Part shown: positions 8,529 to 16,425 of the stretch, piece by piece | How the letters are laid out: every line of letters begins with the position of its first letter | Position numbering within the stretch: position 1 is the stretch's first letter | Assembly: GCA_030065205.1 (NCBI GenBank) | Contig: JASJDN010000010.1 | Location: 1 to 64,000, forward strand | Length of the DNA: 64,000 bases | Direction: 5' to 3' | Origin: Crocosphaera sp. | Lineage (GTDB): Bacteria > Cyanobacteriota > Cyanobacteriia > Cyanobacteriales > Microcystaceae | Notes under the pieces: model-generated | What the model was told of the DNA's origin: nothing | The model's database searches: none | What the model saw: only the letters and a program-made list of their open reading frames with translations | Position numbers and translations under genes: made by a program

Positions 8529-8846
8529 ATGACTGAAACAAAATCAACTCCGAAGGTTCCTACGAAAAGAATATTTCCTGAAAATCAATGGTCGCAAGAA
8601 AAAATTGATCAGTGGAAAACGGAAATAGTAGAACATCGCCAGCGTTGCCAAGCAATTTTTAACCGTCTTCAACCTCAGTTAATCAAGACTCATTATAATT
8701 GGTATATAGTCATTGAACCTGACAGTGGTAGCTATATCATTGACCAAGATGAAATGACGCTTCTTCAGAAGATACGCCGGACTTATCCTAATACTAAAAC
8801 ATTTCTTTTCCAAATTAATGAAACAGGGGTTTCTGGTACGATATGA
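8529..8846 (+). CDS. Conserved hypothetical protein, 105 aa
   Basis: A small soluble protein, rich in charged residues, with no signal peptide or membrane segment. The N-terminal half is predicted helical (WSQEKIDQWKTEI, HRQRCQAIFNRL); the C-terminal half, with WYIVIEPDSGSYIIDQDE and KTFLFQINETG, looks strand-rich and resembles small cyanobacterial hypothetical proteins found next to toxin-antitoxin genes. Two ATGs are in frame: AAGGA at 8516-8520 is well spaced for the second (8529) but too close to the first (8523), so 8529 was chosen. It sits between the broken and intact MNT-HEPN loci. I do not recognise a function. Confidence 0.6.
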   Translation: MTETKSTPKVPTKRIFPENQWSQEKIDQWKTEIVEHRQRCQAIFNRLQPQLIKTHYNWYIVIEPDSGSYIIDQDEMTLLQKIRRTYPNTKTFLFQINETGVSGTI

Positions 8847-8885
8847 TTCAAGGTATATGTGGTAATGAGTAAGTAGAGATTACGA

Positions 8886-9374
8886 TTATTGTTTAACTTC
8901 TCCTTCATATAAATCATCACAAAATAATTGAATTTCTTGGATAAGTTGATGATGATAACTTAAAAAAGTATTAACTACAATTAACACTTTTTCTTGATCT
9001 AACTGAAAAGAATAAGCACTTCTGATTACATGACGGAACCGCCGTAATTCGTCTAATATAGCCCTTGTTTCTTTTGTAATAACTTCTGTTCTAACATTGG
9101 TAATATTAACTGCCATTTGGTCTAATAAATCTCTGTTCCATTTGTTGCCAGTAGGTAAACTCAAATCAATTTCAGTCGCAATAACTTCAAAAATACGCTC
9201 TATACCTGTGTAAATTCCATGAAGATTAAGGGCAAGAAAATTCACTAAAGCTTCTTGATAAATTGGATTGGAAATATCATTTAATTGTTCCATAAATATT
9301 TCTAATTGTTGAATAGCTTGGTATATTTTATTGAGTTCTTGACTAATTCTTTCTTTGACTAATAACTCACTCAT
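8886..9374 (-). CDS. HepT-like HEPN ribonuclease toxin
   Basis: A 162-residue all-helical protein. The C-terminal half carries ELRRFRHVIRSAYSF, matching the HEPN-type R-rich/His motif with a nearby Tyr seen in HepT-like toxins, and GNKWNRDLLDQM upstream is typical of the longer HepT-like subgroup. HEPN toxins cleave RNA; in studied pairs the MNT antitoxin silences the toxin by adding AMP to a Tyr near the active site. Its start overlaps the upstream MNT stop by four bases (ATGA), indicating translational coupling. Family-level call is good; the RNA target is unknown. Confidence 0.72.
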   Translation of the reverse strand: MSELLVKERISQELNKIYQAIQQLEIFMEQLNDISNPIYQEALVNFLALNLHGIYTGIERIFEVIATEIDLSLPTGNKWNRDLLDQMAVNITNVRTEVITKETRAILDELRRFRHVIRSAYSFQLDQEKVLIVVNTFLSYHHQLIQEIQLFCDDLYEGEVKQ

Positions 9375-9757
9375 AATTCAATCCCTTGATGAATTGCATC
9401 TAAAATATACGGGCGTGCTTTTTGAATTTCAACTAAATCTATTTCAAAGGTATGTCCAGAGTCTAAATCAGCCATGGCCCTAAAATAATCCTTTTCAGAA
9501 AGATTACTTACTGCTAGATCAATGTCAGAATGAGAAGTCATTTTCTCATGATTTAATAAGGAACCAAATAAGATAACTTTGGTAACTCCATACTTTTTCT
9601 TTAAGAGATAAGCACATTTTTTAGCAATATTTAATCCTTCTTCTTGCCGTTGCTTCATCTGTAATAAAAATTGTTCACGATTAGCTCTAGCTGTTAAAAC
9701 TCTCTCAATAATTTCTTGTTTTTTATCTGGAGTTAAAGGTATTAAAGGTCTGCTCAT
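9371..9757 (-). CDS. MNT-domain nucleotidyltransferase antitoxin
   Basis: A 128-residue protein. After an N-terminal helical segment (about residues 1-55, with RANREQFLLQMKQRQEEG) comes the minimal nucleotidyltransferase core: VTKVILFGSLL followed by SHSDIDLAVSNL, giving the GS...DxD active site, and then EIDLVEI with a third acidic strand. It is the first gene of a two-gene operon with the HEPN protein and is probably the antitoxin that nucleotidylates it (type VII toxin-antitoxin logic). The longer N-terminal helix differs from the broken MNT gene 1 kb away, so the two loci are not simple duplicates. Confidence 0.75.
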   Translation of the reverse strand: MSRPLIPLTPDKKQEIIERVLTARANREQFLLQMKQRQEEGLNIAKKCAYLLKKKYGVTKVILFGSLLNHEKMTSHSDIDLAVSNLSEKDYFRAMADLDSGHTFEIDLVEIQKARPYILDAIHQGIEL

Positions 9758-10140
9758 GGTATTATTCTTGGGGATTCAAGCTAAAAGGCTATTGCAGTCA
9801 AGTGATCTTATTGTATAAGAATCCGTTTTTGTTGAAATATTTCAGTAGGGTATATTAGCATATAGCACTACGCATTTTGGTGTTTGACATTGACAAACCC
9901 TGAAACTCTTTTCCGACCTACTTTTGACTTTTGACTTTTGCGTAGCGATATAGCGTAATACACCAAAAATCCTGATTTTTGTGCGTTACTGTATAATCAA
10001 CATTAACCTTTGACACTTACTAAAAATCCTCCGAAGCAATCTCTAAATGGTGGGTTACGACGGATTCTTATATTCCTGTGATAGCCTAAATTATAGCCGT
10101 CTAACCCACCCTACTTAAATCTTTTATTTATAAACATTCT
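9758..10140. other. 383-bp intergenic region with STRR and a hairpin repeat
   Basis: No gene is visible. It holds promoter space for the MNT-HEPN operon (minus) and the membrane ATPase (plus). Near 9933-9953 there is a CTTTTGA-type heptamer run. Flanking it, CACTACGCA...GGTGT and the near-complement TGCGTTACT form a long imperfect inverted arrangement. At 10049-10116 GGTGGGTTACGACGG pairs with CCGTCTAACCCACC, a widespread cyanobacterial palindromic element. CCGAAGCAATC at about 10031 is shared with the element at 30.9 kb. Confidence 0.55.
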
Positions 10141-12960
10141 ATGAATCGTTTTCTGCGCGAAACTTGGGAGTTATTTTATTGGGCAATGTTTCGTCCTTCC
10201 AAGCTTCAGCAACGTATGAATGACTTGGCTCCTTATAATGATGGGCAATACTTACCAAAACGAGATGTCAAGTCTTTTGAGATTCTTGTTCCCAATCTTA
10301 TTTTAGAGTCTTTTAACTTTCGTTTTATTGCTCAGCACCTTCTATTATTACTTTGTCTCAGTTTTCCTCTAACTATAAATATTACTATCCAAGGTCAAGG
10401 AATAGATTGGTTACAGATACCTCTTCTATTACTAATAGCTTATAGTGCTAGTTGTTGGTCTTTATCATATGGATTGCCTGTTCCTTTGATATGGTTAATC
10501 ATTTATGTGCAAAAACCTAACTTTTGGTTAACAGGATTAAATGAAGCACTGAATATCTTACCCCCTTTGCCACAAATAGCAAGTGGTTTATCCGTAGGGA
10601 TAGTTCTTTTAATCATTACCAGTATCCTCATGTTGTGGTTTCTACAAAGCAATCACCTTTATTTATCTCGTACTATCTTTTTTATTGGTGGAACAGTCAG
10701 CTTTTTTGTGGGGAGTTGGCTAGCCACTGAAAACTGGCTGTTTGTGTTATTGCTTAGTGTGGGGTCAGCTTTCTGGTTTTATACGGTTAAAGATACATTG
10801 AACATTGATGACGATATCTTCGTTATGACGGTCGGAGTGACGGTCTTAGTGGTCGGAGCAGTGATAATCGGAGTGGTGGTCGGAGTTATGGGAGCAGTGG
10901 TGGCTGGAGTAGCAATCGGAGTGGCGATTGGCGTGGAAGGATTAGTCGCAGCAGGAGTAACAGGAGTTATGGTAGGAGTGCTGGCAGGAGTTATAGTGAT
11001 TGGAGTGGCAGGAGTCGTGGCAATTGGAGTAGCAGGAGTTCCTCATTTACCTTTACCTCTATTTATCTTCATCTGTATCTTAGTCGCTTTCAGCCTTGCA
11101 GCAGAACAGAAAAAATTGCAGGGTATAATAATCACAATAGGAATATTAACCGTCCTTAGCATTGAAAATCTTGGCTCTAAATTACTGTTAACTATTCCTC
11201 TTGCATTAATCTTTTATTATCGACTATTACCAGACTATTTACTCTTAACGCCCATCAGTCTTTCACCATCACTCCCCTTCATTAAGCGTTTTAGCTTCAA
11301 ACCTCTACAAAGTTTAAAGCTTCTTCCTCCCTACACCACAGAGTTACTCTGGCTACCTTTACCGAATCATGATCGCATTTTAGCTGCTGCTTTCCGTCAA
11401 GATGTTTTAGCAGCAATGGAAACCTTTAAACAAATGCAAACCCAACCTTTACCTGGTTTCCAAAAGACCATCAAACAAGCATTACCTCAAATTATTGCCG
11501 ATCAATTAACCACCTTCAAAACCTTTGCTGAACTGGTATCTATTACCAAACCTGACCATCCTTTATTAGATTTGTTGGTTCCAAACTTTTATCGATCACA
11601 AAGCCAAGAAGAAAACGCGCCGCAATCAGAACTTTCTATGGTTTTACCGCGCTTACAAGAGGTGGCCAGGGATCTTGAGGCTGCCCTCGAAGCCAGCAAC
11701 GCAGCCTTGAGAGAACGGAGCTTGGAGCGCGTTTTAGCTAAGTTAGGAAGGCTACCTACACGACTTCTAGGAGTGGGACTTGAACTACCCAAGCTCAAGC
11801 GTTGGCAACCTGTGATTACAAAATGGCAACGAGTCATTGAACTGGAACTAGAAGAACAGCAAAAACAGTCCCAAGGGGAAATACTTAACCCCTTTCAGTT
11901 TGGCAACCCTGTCCGTCTTAATCGTGATTATCTGTTTAAAGGTCGGCGAAAGTTCGCTGATGATATTGTACGCCGTATTTTAAATAGCGATCGCCCCACC
12001 CTCATTCTTTACGGGCCCCGTCGTTGTGGCAAAACCTCTTTTTTATATAATCTTCCCCGTCTCTTTCCCAGTGACGTATTGCCTGTTTTTCTGGATATGC
12101 AAAGCGCGGCCATTACCACCAGTGAAGCAGATTTTTGTCAGGGTTTAGTCCGTGCTATGTATAAAGATAGCAAAGCTCAAGGAGTTTTGTTACCGAAACC
12201 TCCGCAGCGTAACCAGTTTAAAGAGAGTCCTTACACTGTTTTGGAAGACTGGTTGGATGAAGCATTGGAGAAATTAGAAGACAGACAACTCTTACTTAAT
12301 TTAGATGAATTTGAAAAGATTGGCACGGCTATTAGTGAAGGACAAATAAGCTTAAAATTGTTTGATGAACTGCGTCATCTGATTCAACATTACGATCAAC
12401 TAGGGTTTCTTTTTTCTGGTGTCAAAACCCTCGATGAAATAGGACCCCACTGGAGTAGTTATTTTATTAGTGTGGTTCCCATAGAAATGCTTTATCTTGA
12501 ACCAGAAGAAGCCAGAGAATTACTGCTTGATCCCGATCCAGAATTTACCTTACGTTACGATGAAGGTATTGTCAAAGAAGTGTTGAAATTGACCCGTTGT
12601 CAACCCTATTTATTGCAACTGTTGGGTGCAGCAATGGTGACTCAAGCTAATCTTCATCACACTGATACTATTACAAAACCACTGTTACAAGCTGCCATTG
12701 AAGACAGTTTTATTAAGGGTGAACCCTATTTTACCAATATTTGGACAGAGTTTACCGGTGAGTCGGAAACTGAAATTTTATCAGGACAAAGTTTACTGTT
12801 GAACTTAGCTAAAGAAGAACAACCAAACACAGATAGAAATAACATCACCGAAGCAGCTTTACAGTATATGTTACGACATCATATTCTTGAGGAAAGAGAT
12901 AATCAATATTATTTTGAAATTCCCTTAGTTAAAATGTGGGTACAACAAAAAGTAATGTGA
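10141..12960 (+). CDS. Membrane protein with C-terminal P-loop (STAND-like) ATPase
   Basis: A 939-residue protein. Residues about 60-390 are strongly hydrophobic with many membrane segments, including a Gly-Val-rich low-complexity run (about 230-300) made of imperfect VGV/AGV/IGV repeats. Residues 390-560 form a soluble helical linker. At about 580 comes LNPFQFGNPV then FKGRRKF, the same lead-in as in the protease-ATPase at 6324, followed by Walker A GPRRCGKTS (625-633) and Walker B LLLNLDEFE (Asp722-Glu723), FLFSGVKTL and a C-terminal helical segment. Plausibly a membrane-anchored NTPase switch or effector of the same conflict-system class; function is inferred. ATG at 10141 directly follows an AT-rich leader. 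Confidence 0.75.
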   Translation: MNRFLRETWELFYWAMFRPSKLQQRMNDLAPYNDGQYLPKRDVKSFEILVPNLILESFNFRFIAQHLLLLLCLSFPLTINITIQGQGIDWLQIPLLLLIAYSASCWSLSYGLPVPLIWLIIYVQKPNFWLTGLNEALNILPPLPQIASGLSVGIVLLIITSILMLWFLQSNHLYLSRTIFFIGGTVSFFVGSWLATENWLFVLLLSVGSAFWFYTVKDTLNIDDDIFVMTVGVTVLVVGAVIIGVVVGVMGAVVAGVAIGVAIGVEGLVAAGVTGVMVGVLAGVIVIGVAGVVAIGVAGVPHLPLPLFIFICILVAFSLAAEQKKLQGIIITIGILTVLSIENLGSKLLLTIPLALIFYYRLLPDYLLLTPISLSPSLPFIKRFSFKPLQSLKLLPPYTTELLWLPLPNHDRILAAAFRQDVLAAMETFKQMQTQPLPGFQKTIKQALPQIIADQLTTFKTFAELVSITKPDHPLLDLLVPNFYRSQSQEENAPQSELSMVLPRLQEVARDLEAALEASNAALRERSLERVLAKLGRLPTRLLGVGLELPKLKRWQPVITKWQRVIELELEEQQKQSQGEILNPFQFGNPVRLNRDYLFKGRRKFADDIVRRILNSDRPTLILYGPRRCGKTSFLYNLPRLFPSDVLPVFLDMQSAAITTSEADFCQGLVRAMYKDSKAQGVLLPKPPQRNQFKESPYTVLEDWLDEALEKLEDRQLLLNLDEFEKIGTAISEGQISLKLFDELRHLIQHYDQLGFLFSGVKTLDEIGPHWSSYFISVVPIEMLYLEPEEARELLLDPDPEFTLRYDEGIVKEVLKLTRCQPYLLQLLGAAMVTQANLHHTDTITKPLLQAAIEDSFIKGEPYFTNIWTEFTGESETEILSGQSLLLNLAKEEQPNTDRNNITEAALQYMLRHHILEERDNQYYFEIPLVKMWVQQKVM

Positions 12961-13037
12961 GTTCAGGGTTCAGAAAATTACTTTATGTTAAACTTGGCTT
13001 AGAATGTCTATCAATTAATGTCAGAAAGGAAACTCAA

Positions 13038-13262
13038 ATGACTTTAAACAATACCAAAGAAATTATTTTTCTAGTTGAAGAAGATCCAGAAGGGGGTTAT
13101 ACAGCGACAGCTTTGGGGGAATCAATTATTACTCAAGCAGATGATATGAAGACGTTAAAAGAAATGATTAAAGATGCTATTACTTGTCATTATGATGATC
13201 CTAAAAATTATCCTACAATTATTCGTTTACATATCGTTAGAGATGAGGTTTTTGCTCTATGA
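13038..13262 (+). CDS. hicB: HicB-family antitoxin
   Basis: A 74-residue protein with the partial-RNase-H-like HicB fold: EIIFLVEEDPEGGYTATAL, then an amphipathic helix (DDMKTLKEMIKDAI) and a final strand (TIIRLHIVRDEVFAL). The open frame extends upstream to 12936, but the ATG at 13038 preceded by AGAAAGGA gives the standard HicB N-terminus. HicB antitoxins normally neutralise the HicA mRNA interferase and repress their own operon. The hicA start overlaps its stop (ATG at 13259), but that toxin is truncated, leaving HicB as a near-orphan. Confidence 0.82.
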   Translation: MTLNNTKEIIFLVEEDPEGGYTATALGESIITQADDMKTLKEMIKDAITCHYDDPKNYPTIIRLHIVRDEVFAL

Positions 13263-13369
13263 AGCTACCGAGAGATTTATCAAGCGATGATTTAATAAAA
13301 GCGTTGTCTAAATTAGGTTATGGAGTCACTCGTCAAACCGGTAGTCATATTAGATTAACAACTTACTAG
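13259..13369 (+). pseudogene. hicA: Truncated HicA toxin
   Basis: Thirty-six codons beginning MKLPRDLSSDDLIKAL and ending with the HicA motif GSHIRLTT plus a stray Tyr and TAG. The catalytic His of the double-stranded RNA-binding-like HicA fold (in GSHIRL) is present, but the following strands and C-terminal helix (about 35-40 residues) are missing. The coding sequence gives way to a GACTTCT heptamer array, so the end was probably lost by a repeat-associated deletion. Likely inactive. Confidence 0.75.
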
Positions 13370-13373
13370 AAAA

Positions 13374-13406
13374 ACTTCTGACTTCTGACTTCCTACTTCT
13401 GACTTC
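13374..13406. repeat. STRR heptamer repeat (GACTTCT)n
   Basis: Near-tandem copies of ACTTCTG/GACTTCC directly follow the truncated hicA and precede the moaA stop. Same heptamer family, in complement, as at 6243-6270. Confidence 0.7.
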
Positions 13407-13424
13407 GAGCAAAGCGATAAGGGT

Positions 13425-14414
13425 TTATCCTCCAATTTGTGACATGGTACGCTGATAAATTCCTGTATCGTTTCCTGAGTCCCTTTGTTTATAATTAATC
13501 TCTGGTTTGATGTTTAATAAATGAGCAACTTTTTCCTTAATTTCTATTGTCTTTGTTCCACTTCTTAATAAGGTTTTTAAATCAATTTGTCCCGTTTCAT
13601 TGAGTAAACAAGGCCGTAACCAACCATCCGCAGATAGACGCATTCTATTACAACGATCGCAGAAACATTCTGACATCTGACTAATAAACCCTAGCGTCCC
13701 TTTTGCACCAGGAATTTTAAACACATCCGCCGGTCCATTTCCTTTAATATTACTCTCTATTAATCCCCATTTTTGTCTTATTTTTTCTCTGATTTCTTCG
13801 GAAGGAACCCAAGCGCGATCGCTAAATAATTCCGGGTTTCCTATTGGCATAAATTCAATAAAACGAATGTGCCAATTTTTATTAATACTGAGTTCCGCTA
13901 AGGCTTCAATCTCCGATTCATTGACCCCAGGAATCACCACAATATTCAATTTTAAGGGGTCAAAACCGACTTCATAAGCAGCTTGAATCCCTGACCAGGT
14001 CTGCTGCCATAAATTAGCTTTTTTGCGACCAATAATTGTTTTAAAAGTGTCTGGATTTAAGGAATCTAAACTAATATTAATACGCTTTAATCCTGCGTTG
14101 TATAAATCTTCTGCTAAAGATGATAATAAGAAACCATTAGTGGTCAAAGATAGGTCTTCTGTTGCTGATAATGAGGCAATATCTTTGACTAAATCAACAA
14201 TACCTGGCCGTAATAAAGGTTCTCCCCCTGTTAAGCGAAATTTAGAAAATCCAAGGGGAATAAATACCTCTTTTAAAAGGGTGATAATTTCTTCATGAGC
14301 GAGTAATTCTTGACGTAAAATATAGTCTAATTCTGTTCCTTCCGGCATACAATATTGACACCGAAAGTTACAGCGATCAATTAAACTGATCCGAAGATAA
14401 TCAACTCTATTCAT
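13425..14414 (-). CDS. moaA: GTP 3',8-cyclase MoaA (molybdenum cofactor synthesis)
   Basis: A 329-residue radical-SAM enzyme that converts GTP to the 3',8-cyclised precursor of cyclic pyranopterin in the first step of Moco synthesis. The radical-SAM cluster CxxxCxxC is at Cys15, Cys19 and Cys22 (RCNFRCQYC), followed by LTGGEPLLR. The second, substrate-binding cluster appears as CDRC plus a further Cys 13 residues on (CX2CX13C). The C-terminus ends in the conserved Gly-Gly needed for catalysis. Length is normal. No moaC or moeA lies next to it. Moco made here would serve MsrP (46.1 kb) and probably nitrate reductase. Confidence 0.95.
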   Translation of the reverse strand: MNRVDYLRISLIDRCNFRCQYCMPEGTELDYILRQELLAHEEIITLLKEVFIPLGFSKFRLTGGEPLLRPGIVDLVKDIASLSATEDLSLTTNGFLLSSLAEDLYNAGLKRINISLDSLNPDTFKTIIGRKKANLWQQTWSGIQAAYEVGFDPLKLNIVVIPGVNESEIEALAELSINKNWHIRFIEFMPIGNPELFSDRAWVPSEEIREKIRQKWGLIESNIKGNGPADVFKIPGAKGTLGFISQMSECFCDRCNRMRLSADGWLRPCLLNETGQIDLKTLLRSGTKTIEIKEKVAHLLNIKPEINYKQRDSGNDTGIYQRTMSQIGG

Positions 14415-14535
14415 GTTTTAGGGGTGTACTTAGCTGCAAGTCTATCTCTAGTATATCAATTTTACTGATTTTAACGCAGCGAGGTGTGAGTCGAGCTTAA
14501 TATTATTCAGTTCCTACGACAGTTATTAATAATAA

Positions 14536-16335
14536 TTATAACTGTTTTTGGTTAAACCATTCTGTAATTCCATTGGCTAAAGTAGCGGCTAAATTTTTCT
14601 GTTGTTGTGTATTGGTTACCCATTCAAATTCTGTAGGATTGATCATAAAACCTAATTCTAATAACACAGAAGGTGCAGTATGGGGACGAGTTAATGCTAA
14701 GTTATTCCAGAAGACTCCATAGGAGGGACGCTTGCCTTTTTCTACTAAATAATCGTGTAAAAATTTGGATAAATCTTCTGCTTGAGGATGATACCAAAAC
14801 ATCCCAATTCCTGCGGTATTAATGGCATCCCCATTATCAGGTAACGCATTATAATGAACAGATAAAGCAATCGCAGGTTTAACTTCATTAATCATCTTCA
14901 CTCTATCTTGTAGAGAAACGTTTTTATCGGTTTCTCTGGTCATATAAACCGTTGCCCCACGCTTTACTAATTCTTGTTTTAATAACTTAGAAACGACTAA
15001 ATTAACGAACTTTTCGGGATAACCATTTGGTCCTTTTGCGCCCCATTCATCCCCTCCATGACCAGGATCTAAAAGGATTTTAACATTTTTTAAAGGCTGA
15101 TTGGTTTGCTTATCTAATTGTGGAGGATGACGTAGGGTAAAAATCAAATTAGTGCCTTGATAATTGAGATCATATCCCCACTGTTGATCTTGATTTAATT
15201 CAAAATAATATTCAATTTTATCAGGACTGACTTGTTGCCAATAAAAACTTTTAATTAAGGGTTCATATTCTAATTTAATGGTATCAGTTTGAGCCGTAGT
15301 ATTGTATAAAGTTAATGTAATTTTATTACCCATTTGGTTAACAGAAACAGGAACGGGTAACGTTAGAGGGAAAGTAACCTTAGTTTCTGCATTATTTTTC
15401 TCAAATTTTGCACTTCTAATAATTGCTTTGGCTGAGGATAAATTAGGAATATTTCTCGTCTCGTTTGCCTTAATCCAGGCACCATAATCAAGTTGTAACC
15501 ACTCACCTTCTTGCCCAATAACTGATACAATAGTTCCTTTAGGTAGAGGCGTTAACCGAGAATAATTCGTACTTGGTCCCGTTCTGGCAACACCCGCATC
15601 GGCGATAACTTCTACAATTTTTAATTGATTAGGATTGAGAATATTAACCGTTCCTTCTCCTCTTTGAGTAATAATATTATTGTTTAATTTGAGTTGAAAG
15701 TTAGGTTTTCCCAAGTTACCAATTTGATTAAATTTCCTACAACCTTGATATTGATTAACTGCGTTAATAATGGGTTCGTTAGAATCCGTTAAAATAGCAG
15801 AATTAGCAGGAAGTTTTACTAATTCATCTTGAGGTAATAGGGGAATCGTTTGATTAGCAATATTCACCGAAACTTGAGCATTAGGAGAAGCGATCGCACT
15901 AAAACAAACCGGCGTATTGGGTAAAACAGAGATAGATTGATTGGGGGTGATAGAACTATCAGCAAACCCGCCGCCTTGGGGAAGATTGGGAGTAACAGAA
16001 TTACGAGTAACGGTTACATTAATGGTTTTATTATTATGGCGTAAAACAAAGCGATTAACCCCTAATTTTAAAGGGAAAGAGGGGGCAAAATGTCCCTGTT
16101 TACTCCGTTGTATGGTTTGTCCATTAACAGTAACATTGCCTTGAGGGGAAGCCGTTCCAATTAAAAAAATTTGATCAGCAGTGGTTTTATGATTGTTAGG
16201 AGGATAAGCTAAATATAAAGGTTGTTGTGCCTTCGCTACCGAAGTAATCATCAAACTACTTTGAACCGTGAGAAAGCTAATAACTGTTAATCCTAATAAT
16301 CTTGACATAATTCCTTTGATAGCTGATTTGCTCAA
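14536..16335 (-). CDS. N-acetylmuramoyl-L-alanine amidase (Amidase_3)
   Basis: A 599-residue exported zinc hydrolase that cuts the amide bond between MurNAc and the stem peptide. An N-terminal hydrophobic segment (about residues 10-35, ending VAKA) is a Sec signal. A central SH3-like region (VADAGVARTGPSTNYSRL) precedes an AMIN-like strand-rich part. The catalytic domain, about residues 415-599, shows LLDPGHGG (zinc His), a Glu in YPEKFVNL, SVHYNA (zinc His) and the catalytic Glu in LLELGF. Probably acts in septum splitting or envelope remodelling. A GC-rich palindrome separates it from the downstream end of the 1685-residue surface-protein gene. Confidence 0.9.
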   Translation of the reverse strand: MSKSAIKGIMSRLLGLTVISFLTVQSSLMITSVAKAQQPLYLAYPPNNHKTTADQIFLIGTASPQGNVTVNGQTIQRSKQGHFAPSFPLKLGVNRFVLRHNNKTINVTVTRNSVTPNLPQGGGFADSSITPNQSISVLPNTPVCFSAIASPNAQVSVNIANQTIPLLPQDELVKLPANSAILTDSNEPIINAVNQYQGCRKFNQIGNLGKPNFQLKLNNNIITQRGEGTVNILNPNQLKIVEVIADAGVARTGPSTNYSRLTPLPKGTIVSVIGQEGEWLQLDYGAWIKANETRNIPNLSSAKAIIRSAKFEKNNAETKVTFPLTLPVPVSVNQMGNKITLTLYNTTAQTDTIKLEYEPLIKSFYWQQVSPDKIEYYFELNQDQQWGYDLNYQGTNLIFTLRHPPQLDKQTNQPLKNVKILLDPGHGGDEWGAKGPNGYPEKFVNLVVSKLLKQELVKRGATVYMTRETDKNVSLQDRVKMINEVKPAIALSVHYNALPDNGDAINTAGIGMFWYHPQAEDLSKFLHDYLVEKGKRPSYGVFWNNLALTRPHTAPSVLLELGFMINPTEFEWVTNTQQQKNLAATLANGITEWFNQKQL

Positions 16336-16376
16336 CTTATTTTACTCAATTCTGATGCAAAAAGAGATCCCCCCAA

Positions 16377-16400
16377 CCCCCCTTATAAAGGGGGGCTTTT
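16377..16400. terminator. Strong G/C hairpin between the surface-protein and amidase genes
   Basis: CCCCCCTT at 16377-16384 pairs with AAGGGGGG at 16388-16395 around a TAT loop, followed by CTTTT on the plus strand. It lies 3' of the minus-strand surface-protein gene and 5' of the amidase, so it could terminate the former. It also resembles a dispersed palindrome, so termination is only a likely role. Confidence 0.5.
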
Positions 16401-16425
16401 CGGAAGATGCAAGATACAGTTAGAG

